From contig NZ_BLKW01000004.1 of NCBI RefSeq assembly GCF_010723305.1, positions 1,054,001 through 1,118,000 on the forward strand: a stretch of DNA of 64,000 nt, written 5' to 3'. The notes under the pieces were generated by a model. The model worked only from the letters and a program-made list of their open reading frames with translations, made no database searches and was not told where the DNA came from. The stretch is from Mycobacterium botniense. GTDB lineage: Bacteria; Actinomycetota; Actinomycetes; Mycobacteriales; Mycobacteriaceae. Both the position numbers and the translations under genes were made by a program. The number at the start of each line of letters is the position of its first letter. Position 1 is the stretch's first letter. Positions 18,922 to 25,709 of the stretch are shown piece after piece.

Positions 18922-20394
18922 TTAGTATGCGAACGAGAGCGGTGCCACCTCATCGCCGGCAGGGGGCTTGGGCGGTGCCGGCTCGGCATCGTGCTCCTGG
19001 GGTCCTTCGACGACATAACGGTGCATCAGCCAGAACCAGATGACCGCTAGCACGCCGTACACCAGCGTGAAGACCACCAGGGAGAGCACCACAGTGCCTG
19101 CCGTGTGGTCGGATACCCCGGCCTGCACGGTCAGGCGCACGGCTTGATCGCCGGTCGGGTTGGGTGCGACGACCCAGGGCTGGCGACCCATCTCGGTGAA
19201 CACCCAGCCCGCCGAACAGGCGAGAAACGGTGTGGGAATGGTGATCACACCGAACCGGCCCAGCCACCGCTGATCGGGAACCCGGCCGCGGCGGGTCAGC
19301 CACAGCGCCGTCAGCGCGAACAACACCGGGATCGCCAGCAAACCGATCATGATCCGGAACGACCAATAGGTGACGAAAAGGTTGGGCCGGTAATCGCCAG
19401 GGCCATAACGGGTTTGATACTCCCGCTGCAGATCTTCCACTCCCTGCAGAGTGACACCGCTGAACTTGCCTTCAGCCAGAAACGGCAATACGTATAAAGC
19501 CGTGACCACACGAGTGACACTGTCGCAGTTGTTGTGGGTGCCGATGGTCAGGATCGAAAAGCTTGGATCGGTTTCGGTGTGGCACAACGTCTCTGCCGAC
19601 GCCATCTTCATCGGCTGCTGGCGGAACATCAGTTTGCCTTGGGTGTCGCCGGTGGGGAACAGCAACACCACTGCCGTCGGGAGCACGAGGACGCAGCTGG
19701 CGATGGTGGCGGGGCGAAACATCGTGCGGGCCTGTTCGGCGGCGTCAGCAGCACCGGTGTGCCGATGCGCGCGGACCATCAGCCAGGCCGAGATCCCGGC
19801 GACGAACACGCCCGCGGTGAGCAACGACGCGGTGAGGGTGTGCAAAAACGCCCAGATCGCGGTGTTGTTGGTCAGCAAGGCGCCGAAGTCGGTCAGCTCA
19901 GCACGGCCGGTGCGCGGGTTGAACCGGGTGCCGACCGGGTGCTGCATGAACGCGTTCGCGGCGATGATGAAAAACGCCGACGTTTCCACCCCGACCGCGA
20001 CGATCCAGATCGTCGCCAAATGCAGCCACCGCGGCAGCCGGCCCCACCCGAAGATCCACAGCCCGATGAACGTCGACTCGAAGAAGAACGCGATCAGCCC
20101 TTCAAAGGCCAGGGGAGCACCGAAGATGTCGCCGACGAACCGCGAATATTCGCTCCAGTTCATCCCGAACTGGAATTCCTGCACGATCCCGGTCGCCACC
20201 CCGATCGCGAAGTTGATCAAAAACAGCTTGCCGAAGAATTTGGTAAGCCGATACCACGCGGTATTGCCGGTGAGCATCCACACGGTCTGCATCACCGCCA
20301 GCAGTGGGGCCAACCCCATGGTGAGCGGCACGAAAATGAAGTGGTAGACGGTGGTGATCCCGAACTGCCACCGTGACACGTCGACGACATCCAT
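18922..20394 (-). CDS. cydA: Cytochrome bd oxidase subunit I
   Basis: CydA (490 residues) carries haems b558, b595 and d and the quinol site of cytochrome bd, which reduces oxygen to water at low oxygen tension or when the bc1-aa3 branch is blocked. Diagnostic blocks are the N-terminal SRWQFGITTVYHFIFVPLT with its haem-ligand histidine, GKLFLINFAIGVATGIVQEFQFGMNW, FESTFIGLWIFGWGRLP and VFTEMGRQPWVV. ATG 20394 is chosen over ATG 20400 because GGGAG lies six bases before the former and directly abuts the latter. First gene of cydABDC; an operator-like repeat lies just upstream. Confidence 0.96.
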   Translation of the reverse strand: MDVVDVSRWQFGITTVYHFIFVPLTMGLAPLLAVMQTVWMLTGNTAWYRLTKFFGKLFLINFAIGVATGIVQEFQFGMNWSEYSRFVGDIFGAPLAFEGLIAFFFESTFIGLWIFGWGRLPRWLHLATIWIVAVGVETSAFFIIAANAFMQHPVGTRFNPRTGRAELTDFGALLTNNTAIWAFLHTLTASLLTAGVFVAGISAWLMVRAHRHTGAADAAEQARTMFRPATIASCVLVLPTAVVLLFPTGDTQGKLMFRQQPMKMASAETLCHTETDPSFSILTIGTHNNCDSVTRVVTALYVLPFLAEGKFSGVTLQGVEDLQREYQTRYGPGDYRPNLFVTYWSFRIMIGLLAIPVLFALTALWLTRRGRVPDQRWLGRFGVITIPTPFLACSAGWVFTEMGRQPWVVAPNPTGDQAVRLTVQAGVSDHTAGTVVLSLVVFTLVYGVLAVIWFWLMHRYVVEGPQEHDAEPAPPKPPAGDEVAPLSFAY

Positions 20395-20419
20395 TGTCAT
20401 CTCCCACACCCTCGGCACA

Positions 20420-20444
20420 ACAGAGTGTACGACAGAGTGTAGTA
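20420..20444 (-). promoter_or_regulatory. Tandem 12-base repeat with dyad symmetry upstream of cydA; likely operator and promoter
   Basis: On the plus strand ACAGAGTGTA occurs twice with a period of 12 bases (20420-20429 and 20432-20441). On the cydA strand each copy reads TACACTCTGT, so each supplies a TACACT hexamer that fits the -10 pattern. The second copy is the centre of a dyad, TACGACA-GAG-TGTAGTA (20428-20444), with six of seven positions paired. It lies 26-50 bases before the cydA start. The TACA/TGTA-like half sites recall BlaI/CopY-type operators; the regulator is not identified. Confidence 0.5.
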
Positions 20445-20491
20445 GACAGGGGCGGCCGACGCCACCCCCCGGTCCACGGCGGTGCTGACGC

Positions 20492-21064
20492 TCATTCCGG
20501 GAGCGCCCGCCCGATGGTCTTGGACGCGCTGCGGATCCCGAACGAGGACACGACCTCGAACACACCGATGACGATGAGCCAGATGCCGACGACCAGTGTC
20601 AGGATCTCCAGGGAGGCGAATGGGGAGGCCAGCATGACAATCCCGGCGACCAGACTGATCACACCCAGGAAAATCGACCAGCCCCGACCGGGAAGTGTAG
20701 GGTCACTGATGGCCGAGACCGACGTCGCCACACCGCGAAAGATAAAGCCGACACCGATCCAGATGGCCAGCAGAAGAACCGAATCGTAGAGGCTGCGGAA
20801 GCACAGCACCGCCAGCACCAGGGACGCTGCCCCGCTGATGAACAACAGCACCCGCCCGCCGGCGGACACGTGCAGGCTGAAGGCGAAAATCACTTGTGCG
20901 ATGCCGGCGATCAGCAGGTAGGCGCCGAACACGATGGCGGCGACCAGGATCGATATGCCCGGCCACACCAACACCACGATGCCCAGGGCGAGCGCCACCA
21001 GGCCCGACACCAGGGTGGATTTCCACAGATGAGGCAACAAGCTTGGAATAGCGGTGTTTTGCAT
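20492..21064 (-). CDS. HdeD-like membrane protein (Rv1624c-like)
   Basis: A 190-residue membrane protein with six hydrophobic helices and the short-repeat pattern of the HdeD/DUF308 family (GIVVLVWPGISILVAAIVFGAYLLIAGI, then similar hairpins). ATG 21064 (MQNTAIPSLLPHLW) is preferred over an ATG 18 bases upstream because it gives the family N-terminus. HdeD proteins are known for acid resistance in E. coli; no such role is shown here. It lies 97 bases upstream of cydA on the same strand, and the cydA operator is in that gap. Confidence 0.85.
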   Translation of the reverse strand: MQNTAIPSLLPHLWKSTLVSGLVALALGIVVLVWPGISILVAAIVFGAYLLIAGIAQVIFAFSLHVSAGGRVLLFISGAASLVLAVLCFRSLYDSVLLLAIWIGVGFIFRGVATSVSAISDPTLPGRGWSIFLGVISLVAGIVMLASPFASLEILTLVVGIWLIVIGVFEVVSSFGIRSASKTIGRALPE

Positions 21065-21136
21065 GCCCGAAGTGTCCCACACGGCTATAGCTGATGGGTG
21101 GCAATCGGACCGCTGTCGTCGTGCGCTAAGCGGGGT

Positions 21137-22468
21137 TCACACACCCGCCGGTTGCGGCCTTTCCGCACGCAGGCCGGCAGGGCCGGCCTCCGGCTTGCGG
21201 CTGATGAGATACCAGGTGCGCATGACACCTTTGCCCTTGACATTGACAATGCCGCGCTCCTGCAGCACGAAATCGTCTTTGAGACGCTGATAGACCCCGT
21301 CGGGCACCTGGATCCGCCCAACCGCGTCGGTGGTTTCCATCCGGGACGCCACATTGACCGCGTCGCCCCAGACGTCGTAGAAGAACCGGCGGGATCCCAC
21401 AACGCCGGCCACCACTGGTCCGCACGCGAGGCCGATTCGCAACGGGACGGGCGCCCCGTGCGGATCTTTCAGCGTGGCTGCCGCGGCGGCCATGTCCAGA
21501 GCAAAGTCGGCCAGCGCCTGGAGGTGGTCGGGCCGCGGCTCGGGCACCCCGCTGACCACCATGTAGGAGTCGCCGCTGACTTTGATCTTTTCCAGTCGGT
21601 GTTTGTCCACCAGGGCGTCGAACTCGCCGTAGAGGCGGTCGAGGAATCGGATCAGCGCATCCGGCGCCAGGTCGCTGGCCCGCTCGGTGAAACCGGCAAT
21701 GTCAGCGAAAAGTACCGAGGCGTCTCCGTATTTGTCGGCAATGACATTGTGCGCCGGCTCTTTGAGTCGCTGCGCGATGCTGACCGGCAAGATGTTGGCC
21801 AGCAGGGCTTCGGAGCGCTCGTATTCACGTTCCATCACCGCTTCGGCGCGGGCGATTTCGCGCAGCGCGAACCACACGGTGACGACCACCATCACGCACG
21901 CAGAAACGGTGGTCGCGACGAAGGCCATCGACTGCGCCCAGGGCGGCTGAACGCCGGTATTGCGCGGAACACAGAACTCCAGCACGATCACCAGCCCGGC
22001 GCCGACACCCGCCACCAGCCCAGCCAGCGCGATGCGCTCAATCCCGAGCTGCAACACCACCAGGCAGGCCGCGACCAGAAAGTAGAACTGCAGGCCCGAG
22101 TCGGTACCGACGTCCCAGCAGACGAGGAAGATTGACAGGTACGCGGTGCAGAAAAAAGTGAGCGGCGCAACCAGTTCGCCGAAGCGGCGCAGGAACGGGA
22201 TCAGCACGAAGACCGCCGCGGTGACGCTGTTGATCAGTCCGGTGCGCCATCCGCCCGGAACGGTCAGGATCCACACGATCCCGAAGGTCCCGCTCACCAC
22301 CGCTGCGATCGAGGTGGTGACGTTCAACACCCGAGAGCGGCGGGCGGCGCTGTCCGTGTAGTGCTGGGTGCGGGCGTACGGCTGGGTCCGTACCGCCGCG
22401 ACGCAATCTGGGGTGCGCGGCGAACCGTCGGCCCGCAACGACGTGGCCGGGCATTTCCTCGCCGCCAC
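21137..22468 (-). CDS. cya: Membrane-bound class III adenylyl cyclase (Rv1625c-like)
   Basis: A 443-residue enzyme, the same length as Rv1625c, that makes cAMP from ATP. The N-terminal half has six hydrophobic helices (about residues 45-205), resembling half of a mammalian adenylyl cyclase. The catalytic domain has the metal aspartates in SVLFADIAGFTE and SGDSYMVVSG, the purine-specifying lysine in EKIKVSGD, and the DVWGDAVNVASRM block with the transition-state asparagine and arginine. All residues needed for a homodimer with two active sites are present. A cAMP-binding USP protein (Rv1636 type) is encoded at 37847. Confidence 0.95.
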   Translation of the reverse strand: MAARKCPATSLRADGSPRTPDCVAAVRTQPYARTQHYTDSAARRSRVLNVTTSIAAVVSGTFGIVWILTVPGGWRTGLINSVTAAVFVLIPFLRRFGELVAPLTFFCTAYLSIFLVCWDVGTDSGLQFYFLVAACLVVLQLGIERIALAGLVAGVGAGLVIVLEFCVPRNTGVQPPWAQSMAFVATTVSACVMVVVTVWFALREIARAEAVMEREYERSEALLANILPVSIAQRLKEPAHNVIADKYGDASVLFADIAGFTERASDLAPDALIRFLDRLYGEFDALVDKHRLEKIKVSGDSYMVVSGVPEPRPDHLQALADFALDMAAAAATLKDPHGAPVPLRIGLACGPVVAGVVGSRRFFYDVWGDAVNVASRMETTDAVGRIQVPDGVYQRLKDDFVLQERGIVNVKGKGVMRTWYLISRKPEAGPAGLRAERPQPAGV

Positions 22469-22510
22469 GGCACACAGCCTAGCCGGTGAGCTGGACGTTT
22501 GCCGCCGGTG

Positions 22511-23017
22511 TCAGGTTTGGTCCGGCGCGGTGCCGGTCAGCCAGTCCGACATGCGGTGCGGTGAGAGCGAGCCGTTGGGCATGAGGTGCGCCACCGCGTG
22601 TCCGTCACGGCTGGCCAGGTCGGCGATCATGCGCCGGTGGCAGCGCCACCACAGCGGCTCCCCGCACATGATGGCGACGTTGCGGGTGGTCGCGTCCTGG
22701 AGGAGCCGCCGGTATGCGGCCTGGAACTCAGGTGTGCGAGTGTGGGCAGCATAGTTGGCGAACGCCGGGTTATCCCACCAACGGTCGGCTGGCGTCAGGC
22801 TGGCCGGCGGTTTGCGCCGACCACCCAGGCCCGGCTCGTGCCGGTAGTCGATCCCGGCGGCTCCCAGCCAATTCGGCATGACCTGTTTCGACACCTCGGG
22901 GTTGCGGCGCGAGCCGGGGAAACTCCGGACGTCGACCAGCAGCCCGATGTCGTGGTCGCGCAGGGTGGCGATGAGTTCCGCGGCGGTCTTCGCACCGTGA
23001 CCGATGGTGAATAACAT
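22511..23017 (-). CDS. DUF488 family protein
   Basis: A 168-residue soluble protein of the DUF488 family. The N-terminal LFTIGHGAKTAAELIATL, then LLVDVRSFPGSRRNPE and the late block IMCGEPLWWRCHRRMIADL are typical, including the conserved cysteine and CHR motif. Function is not established. The frame is open further upstream, but that part would run through the tRNA gene at 23062-23135, so the ATG at 23017 is chosen. It lies between the tRNA and cya on the same strand. Confidence 0.85.
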   Translation of the reverse strand: MLFTIGHGAKTAAELIATLRDHDIGLLVDVRSFPGSRRNPEVSKQVMPNWLGAAGIDYRHEPGLGGRRKPPASLTPADRWWDNPAFANYAAHTRTPEFQAAYRRLLQDATTRNVAIMCGEPLWWRCHRRMIADLASRDGHAVAHLMPNGSLSPHRMSDWLTGTAPDQT

Positions 23018-23061
23018 TGGCGCTGTATGCCCGTCGCGCCGCCGAAAGGCGCCCCGGACGG

Positions 23062-23135
23062 TGCCCTCGGTGGGATTCGAACCCACACTGTACGGGTTTT
23101 GAGTCCGTTTCCTCTGCCAGTTGGGATACGAGGGC
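23062..23135 (-). tRNA. tRNA with CAA anticodon, read as tRNA-Leu
   Basis: The minus strand folds as a cloverleaf. The acceptor arms are GCCCTCG and CGAGGGC (7 bp), the T arm is GTGGG-TTCGAAT-CCCAC, and the anticodon loop is CTCAAAA with anticodon CAA. The variable loop is only five bases (ACAGT), so this is a class I shape, unlike the long-armed normal bacterial tRNA-Leu; similar short Leu(CAA) genes are annotated in other actinobacteria. The anticodon stem has an A-C mismatch next to the loop (31-39). CCA is not encoded: the discriminator A is followed by CCG. Confidence 0.85.
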
Positions 23136-23239
23136 CGGTCTCGCTGGCTACGGCCTCCCACGATAGAGGATGCGTGCGATCGTGGGACGCGCACAACCCC
23201 CCGCTCGCTGACCACGGGGTTCCGCGACACAATGTCGTC

Positions 23240-23866
23240 ATGACCGGCTCCACCACCGACGCCGAGGCCGGCGGCCCGCGCCGGGTGCTCATTGCCGAGG
23301 ACGAGGCGCTCATCCGGCTGGACTTAGCCGAAATGCTGCGCGAAGAGGGTTACGACATCGTGGGGGAAGCCGGTGACGGGCAGGAAGCCGTCGAACTGGC
23401 CGAACACCTCAAACCCGACCTGGTGATCATGGACGTGAAGATGCCGCGCCGCGACGGAATCGACGCCGCATCAGAGATCGCCAGCAAGCGCATCGCCCCG
23501 ATTGTCGTGCTGACCGCGTTCAGCCAGCGCGACCTCGTTGAACGGGCGCGAGACGCCGGAGCGATGGCGTATCTGGTGAAACCGTTCACCGTCAGCGATC
23601 TCATCCCGGCGATCGAGTTGGCGGTGAGCCGGTTCGCCGAGATCACCGCCTTGGAACGCGAAGTGGCGACGTTGGCCGATCGGCTGGAAACGCGCAAGCT
23701 GGTGGAGCGAGCCAAGGGCCTGTTGCAGAGCAAGCAGGGCATGACCGAGCCTGAAGCATTCAAATGGATCCAGCGCGCGGCCATGGACCGGCGGACCACC
23801 ATGAAACGCGTAGCCGAAGTCGTGCTGGAAACCCTGGACACCCCCAAAGACACGCCGCCGGGCTAG
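23240..23866 (+). CDS. pdtaR: Response regulator with ANTAR RNA-binding output domain (Rv1626)
   Basis: PdtaR (208 residues) is the response regulator of the PdtaS-PdtaR pair; the kinase is encoded elsewhere. The receiver domain covers residues 14-130, with acidic pocket E20-D21, phospho-acceptor D65 in VIMDVKMP, and the conserved Thr in VVLTAFSQ and Lys in YLVKPF. The C-terminal ANTAR domain (about 145-205) has the three-helix pattern RKLVERAKGLLQSKQGMTEPEAFKWIQRAAMDRR. ANTAR proteins bind paired-hexaloop RNA to prevent termination. ATG 23240 gives the family N-terminus; a small dyad, CGACA-CAA-TGTCG, lies immediately before it (23225-23237). Confidence 0.95.
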   Translation: MTGSTTDAEAGGPRRVLIAEDEALIRLDLAEMLREEGYDIVGEAGDGQEAVELAEHLKPDLVIMDVKMPRRDGIDAASEIASKRIAPIVVLTAFSQRDLVERARDAGAMAYLVKPFTVSDLIPAIELAVSRFAEITALEREVATLADRLETRKLVERAKGLLQSKQGMTEPEAFKWIQRAAMDRRTTMKRVAEVVLETLDTPKDTPPG

Positions 23867-23886
23867 CCCGGCCTGGTGTCGCGCGC

Positions 23887-23943
23887 CGAGCGTGCAACCA
23901 CGGCGGCGACACGCCGACGACACCCGCCCTGGTTGCACGCTCG
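23887..23943. repeat. Extragenic inverted repeat between convergent genes
   Basis: The perfect 14-base arms CGAGCGTGCAACCA (23887-23900) and TGGTTGCACGCTCG (23930-23943) flank 29 bases that themselves contain a CGGCG/CGCCG stem. It fills the gap between the convergent pdtaR and thiolase-like genes, so it can act as a bidirectional terminator or be a dispersed extragenic palindrome. A related element with the same CGAGCGTGCA core is at 28466-28525. Confidence 0.7.
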
Positions 23944-23969
23944 ATGAAAGCGTCCGACGGCCCGGCCCC

Positions 23970-25166
23970 TTATCGCGCGACGATTACCGATGAACCGTGC
24001 CCGAACAATCCTTGATTTGCAGTAATTCCGACGGTCGCGCCCTCGACCTGGCGGCCGGTGGCCTGGCCGCGCAACTGCCAGGTCAGTTCGCAGACCTGTG
24101 CGATCGCCTGTGCGGGGATGGCCTCGCCGAAACACGCCAGCCCACCCGACGGGTTTACCGGGATGTCGCCCCCGCAGGTCGTCGCCCCGCTGCGCAGCAA
24201 CGCTTCGGCCTCACCCCGGGCACACAGGCCGAGGTGCTCATACCAGTCGAGTTCCAGGGCCGTGGACAAATCGTAGACTTCGGCCAGGCTCAAATCCGTC
24301 GGCCCGACACCTGCTTCCGCGTAAGCGGCGTCGACTATCTGGTCTTTGAAGACGCGCTGCGGCGGTGGCACCACCGCAGTGGAATCCGTTGCGATATCCG
24401 GCAATTCCGGAAGATGTTGCGGATAGCGGGGTGTGACGGTGCTGATCGCGCGGACCGACGGCACGCCTCGCAGCGAACCCAGGTGCGCACGGGTGAATTC
24501 GGCGCTGGCCACAATGAGGGCCGCCGCGCCGTCGGAAGTGGCGCAGATGTCGAGCAGCCGCAGTGGATCGGCCACCACCGGGCTGGCCAGCACCTCCTCG
24601 ACCGACACCTCCTTGCGGTAGCGCGCATTCGGATTCTGCAGGCCGTGACGTGCGTTCTTGACCTTGACCAGCGCGAAGTCTTCGGGCGTGGCGCCATAGA
24701 GATCCATCCGCCGGCGGGCCAGCAGCGCGAAATAGACCGGATTGGTGGCCCCGATCAGATGGAACCGCTGCCAATCCGGATCGTTCTTGCGTTCGCCGCC
24801 GACCGGCGCGAAGAAGCCCTTGGGTGCGGTGTCCGCACCGATCACCAGCGCGACATCACAGAAGCCGGCCAGGATCTGCGCGCGGGCGCTCTGCAGCGCC
24901 TGCGCCCCGCTGGCGCACGCGGCGTAGCTGGAGCTGACCGGTATCCCGTTCCAGCCCAGCTGCTGTGCGAACGTCGCACCGGCGACGAAGCCCGGATAGC
25001 CATGGCGAATGGTGTCCGCCCCGGCCACCAGCTGGACTTGGCGCCAGTCCAGTCCGGCGTCGGCCAGCGCCGCGCGCGCCGCCACCAGCCCGTACTCGGT
25101 GAAGTCGTTGCCCCACTTGCCCCACGGGTGCATCCCGGCGCCGAGGATGTAGACCGGTTCGCTCAC
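23970..25166 (-). CDS. Thiolase-like lipid-transfer protein (Rv1627c-like)
   Basis: A 398-residue thiolase-superfamily protein. The nucleophile region is SYAACASGAQALQSA, with a cysteine in the usual place, and the late block NPSGGLACFGEAIPAQAIAQ replaces the thiolase GHP motif. The C-terminal catalytic cysteine motif is not seen: the end reads NQGLFGHGSS. Such Ltp proteins pair with DUF35 partners; the Ltp2-ChsH2 pair is a steroid side-chain retro-aldolase, so an aldolase or acyl transfer role is possible. GTG 25166 overlaps the stop of the DUF35 gene upstream (GTGA). Expected to be KstR-controlled from the site at 25629. Confidence 0.9.
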   Translation of the reverse strand: MSEPVYILGAGMHPWGKWGNDFTEYGLVAARAALADAGLDWRQVQLVAGADTIRHGYPGFVAGATFAQQLGWNGIPVSSSYAACASGAQALQSARAQILAGFCDVALVIGADTAPKGFFAPVGGERKNDPDWQRFHLIGATNPVYFALLARRRMDLYGATPEDFALVKVKNARHGLQNPNARYRKEVSVEEVLASPVVADPLRLLDICATSDGAAALIVASAEFTRAHLGSLRGVPSVRAISTVTPRYPQHLPELPDIATDSTAVVPPPQRVFKDQIVDAAYAEAGVGPTDLSLAEVYDLSTALELDWYEHLGLCARGEAEALLRSGATTCGGDIPVNPSGGLACFGEAIPAQAIAQVCELTWQLRGQATGRQVEGATVGITANQGLFGHGSSVIVAR

Positions 25167-25597
25167 GCGATCCTCCAGCCGTAGACGATCCGCTGAACCC
25201 CGGTGTCGTCGGTGAACAGCGGCATAGTGGTCAGCTCCATCTCCATGCCGATCCGCAGGTCGGCCGCCAGGGTCCCGTCGGCCACCTTGCCGAGCACGAT
25301 CAGCCCCTCGGCGGCCAACTCGACCGCGGCGATCGCGAAGGGCGTGAACGGATCTGCCGCCGGATAGGGCGGAGGTGGCGCATAACGGTTTTCGGTGTAG
25401 CTCCACAGCGTGCCGCGCCGTGACAACGGCACCCGCGTGAGCTTGTCGGCGGCGCACGCCGGGTTGGGGCAGGTGGTGGTGCGCGGCGGAAAGACGTAGG
25501 TGCCGCACCGGGGACACTTGCTGCCGATCAGGTGCGGAACATCGTCAGTGGTGAACCACCCGTCGATCGCGGGGGCTTGCCGGATTGCTGCTGGCAC
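25163..25597 (-). CDS. DUF35 zinc-ribbon/OB-fold protein (Rv1628c-like)
   Basis: A 144-residue acyl-CoA-associated DUF35 protein. The N-terminal rubredoxin-like zinc ribbon has four cysteines, in CPRCGTY and CPNPAC near residues 30-50; the rest is an OB fold with GTLWSYTENRYAPP and PFAIAAVELAAEG. Such proteins form complexes with a thiolase-like partner, here the next gene, with which it overlaps by four bases. GTG 25597 is chosen because the residues after it match the family; the frame is open further upstream, but that part overlaps the polA promoter region. Confidence 0.9.
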   Translation of the reverse strand: MPAAIRQAPAIDGWFTTDDVPHLIGSKCPRCGTYVFPPRTTTCPNPACAADKLTRVPLSRRGTLWSYTENRYAPPPPYPAADPFTPFAIAAVELAAEGLIVLGKVADGTLAADLRIGMEMELTTMPLFTDDTGVQRIVYGWRIA

Positions 25598-25628
25598 TGG
25601 GCCAGCGTACCGGGAACACCCCCGAAAC

Positions 25629-25642
25629 TGAAACGTGTTGCA
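25629..25642. promoter_or_regulatory. KstR operator upstream of the DUF35/thiolase-like pair
   Basis: TGAAACGTGTTGCA matches the published KstR motif TNNAACNNGTTNNA at every fixed position, and lies within a longer dyad (AACTG...CAGTT, 25626-25645). It is 32 bases upstream of the DUF35 start. KstR represses cholesterol and lipid catabolism genes in mycobacteria, and Rv1627c-Rv1628c belong to its regulon in M. tuberculosis as I recall. Confidence 0.8.
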
Positions 25643-25696
25643 GTTCGGTGGCGCCGCTCGGCTGCCCGGCATAACACCGGCATCAGGCCGGGTGCC

Positions 25697-25702
25697 TAGA
25701 GT
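25697..25702 (+). promoter_or_regulatory. Predicted -10 element of polA (leaderless)
   Basis: TAGAGT fits TANNNT and ends seven bases before the chosen polA GTG at 25710. The predicted transcript would begin at the start codon. Confidence 0.45.
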
Positions 25703-25709
25703 TGAGAGG

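Noticed and set aside
22511..23230. Longer DUF488 reading frame starting upstream of 23017
   Set aside because: It would be translated through the tRNA gene at 23062-23135; the internal ATG gives the family N-terminus.
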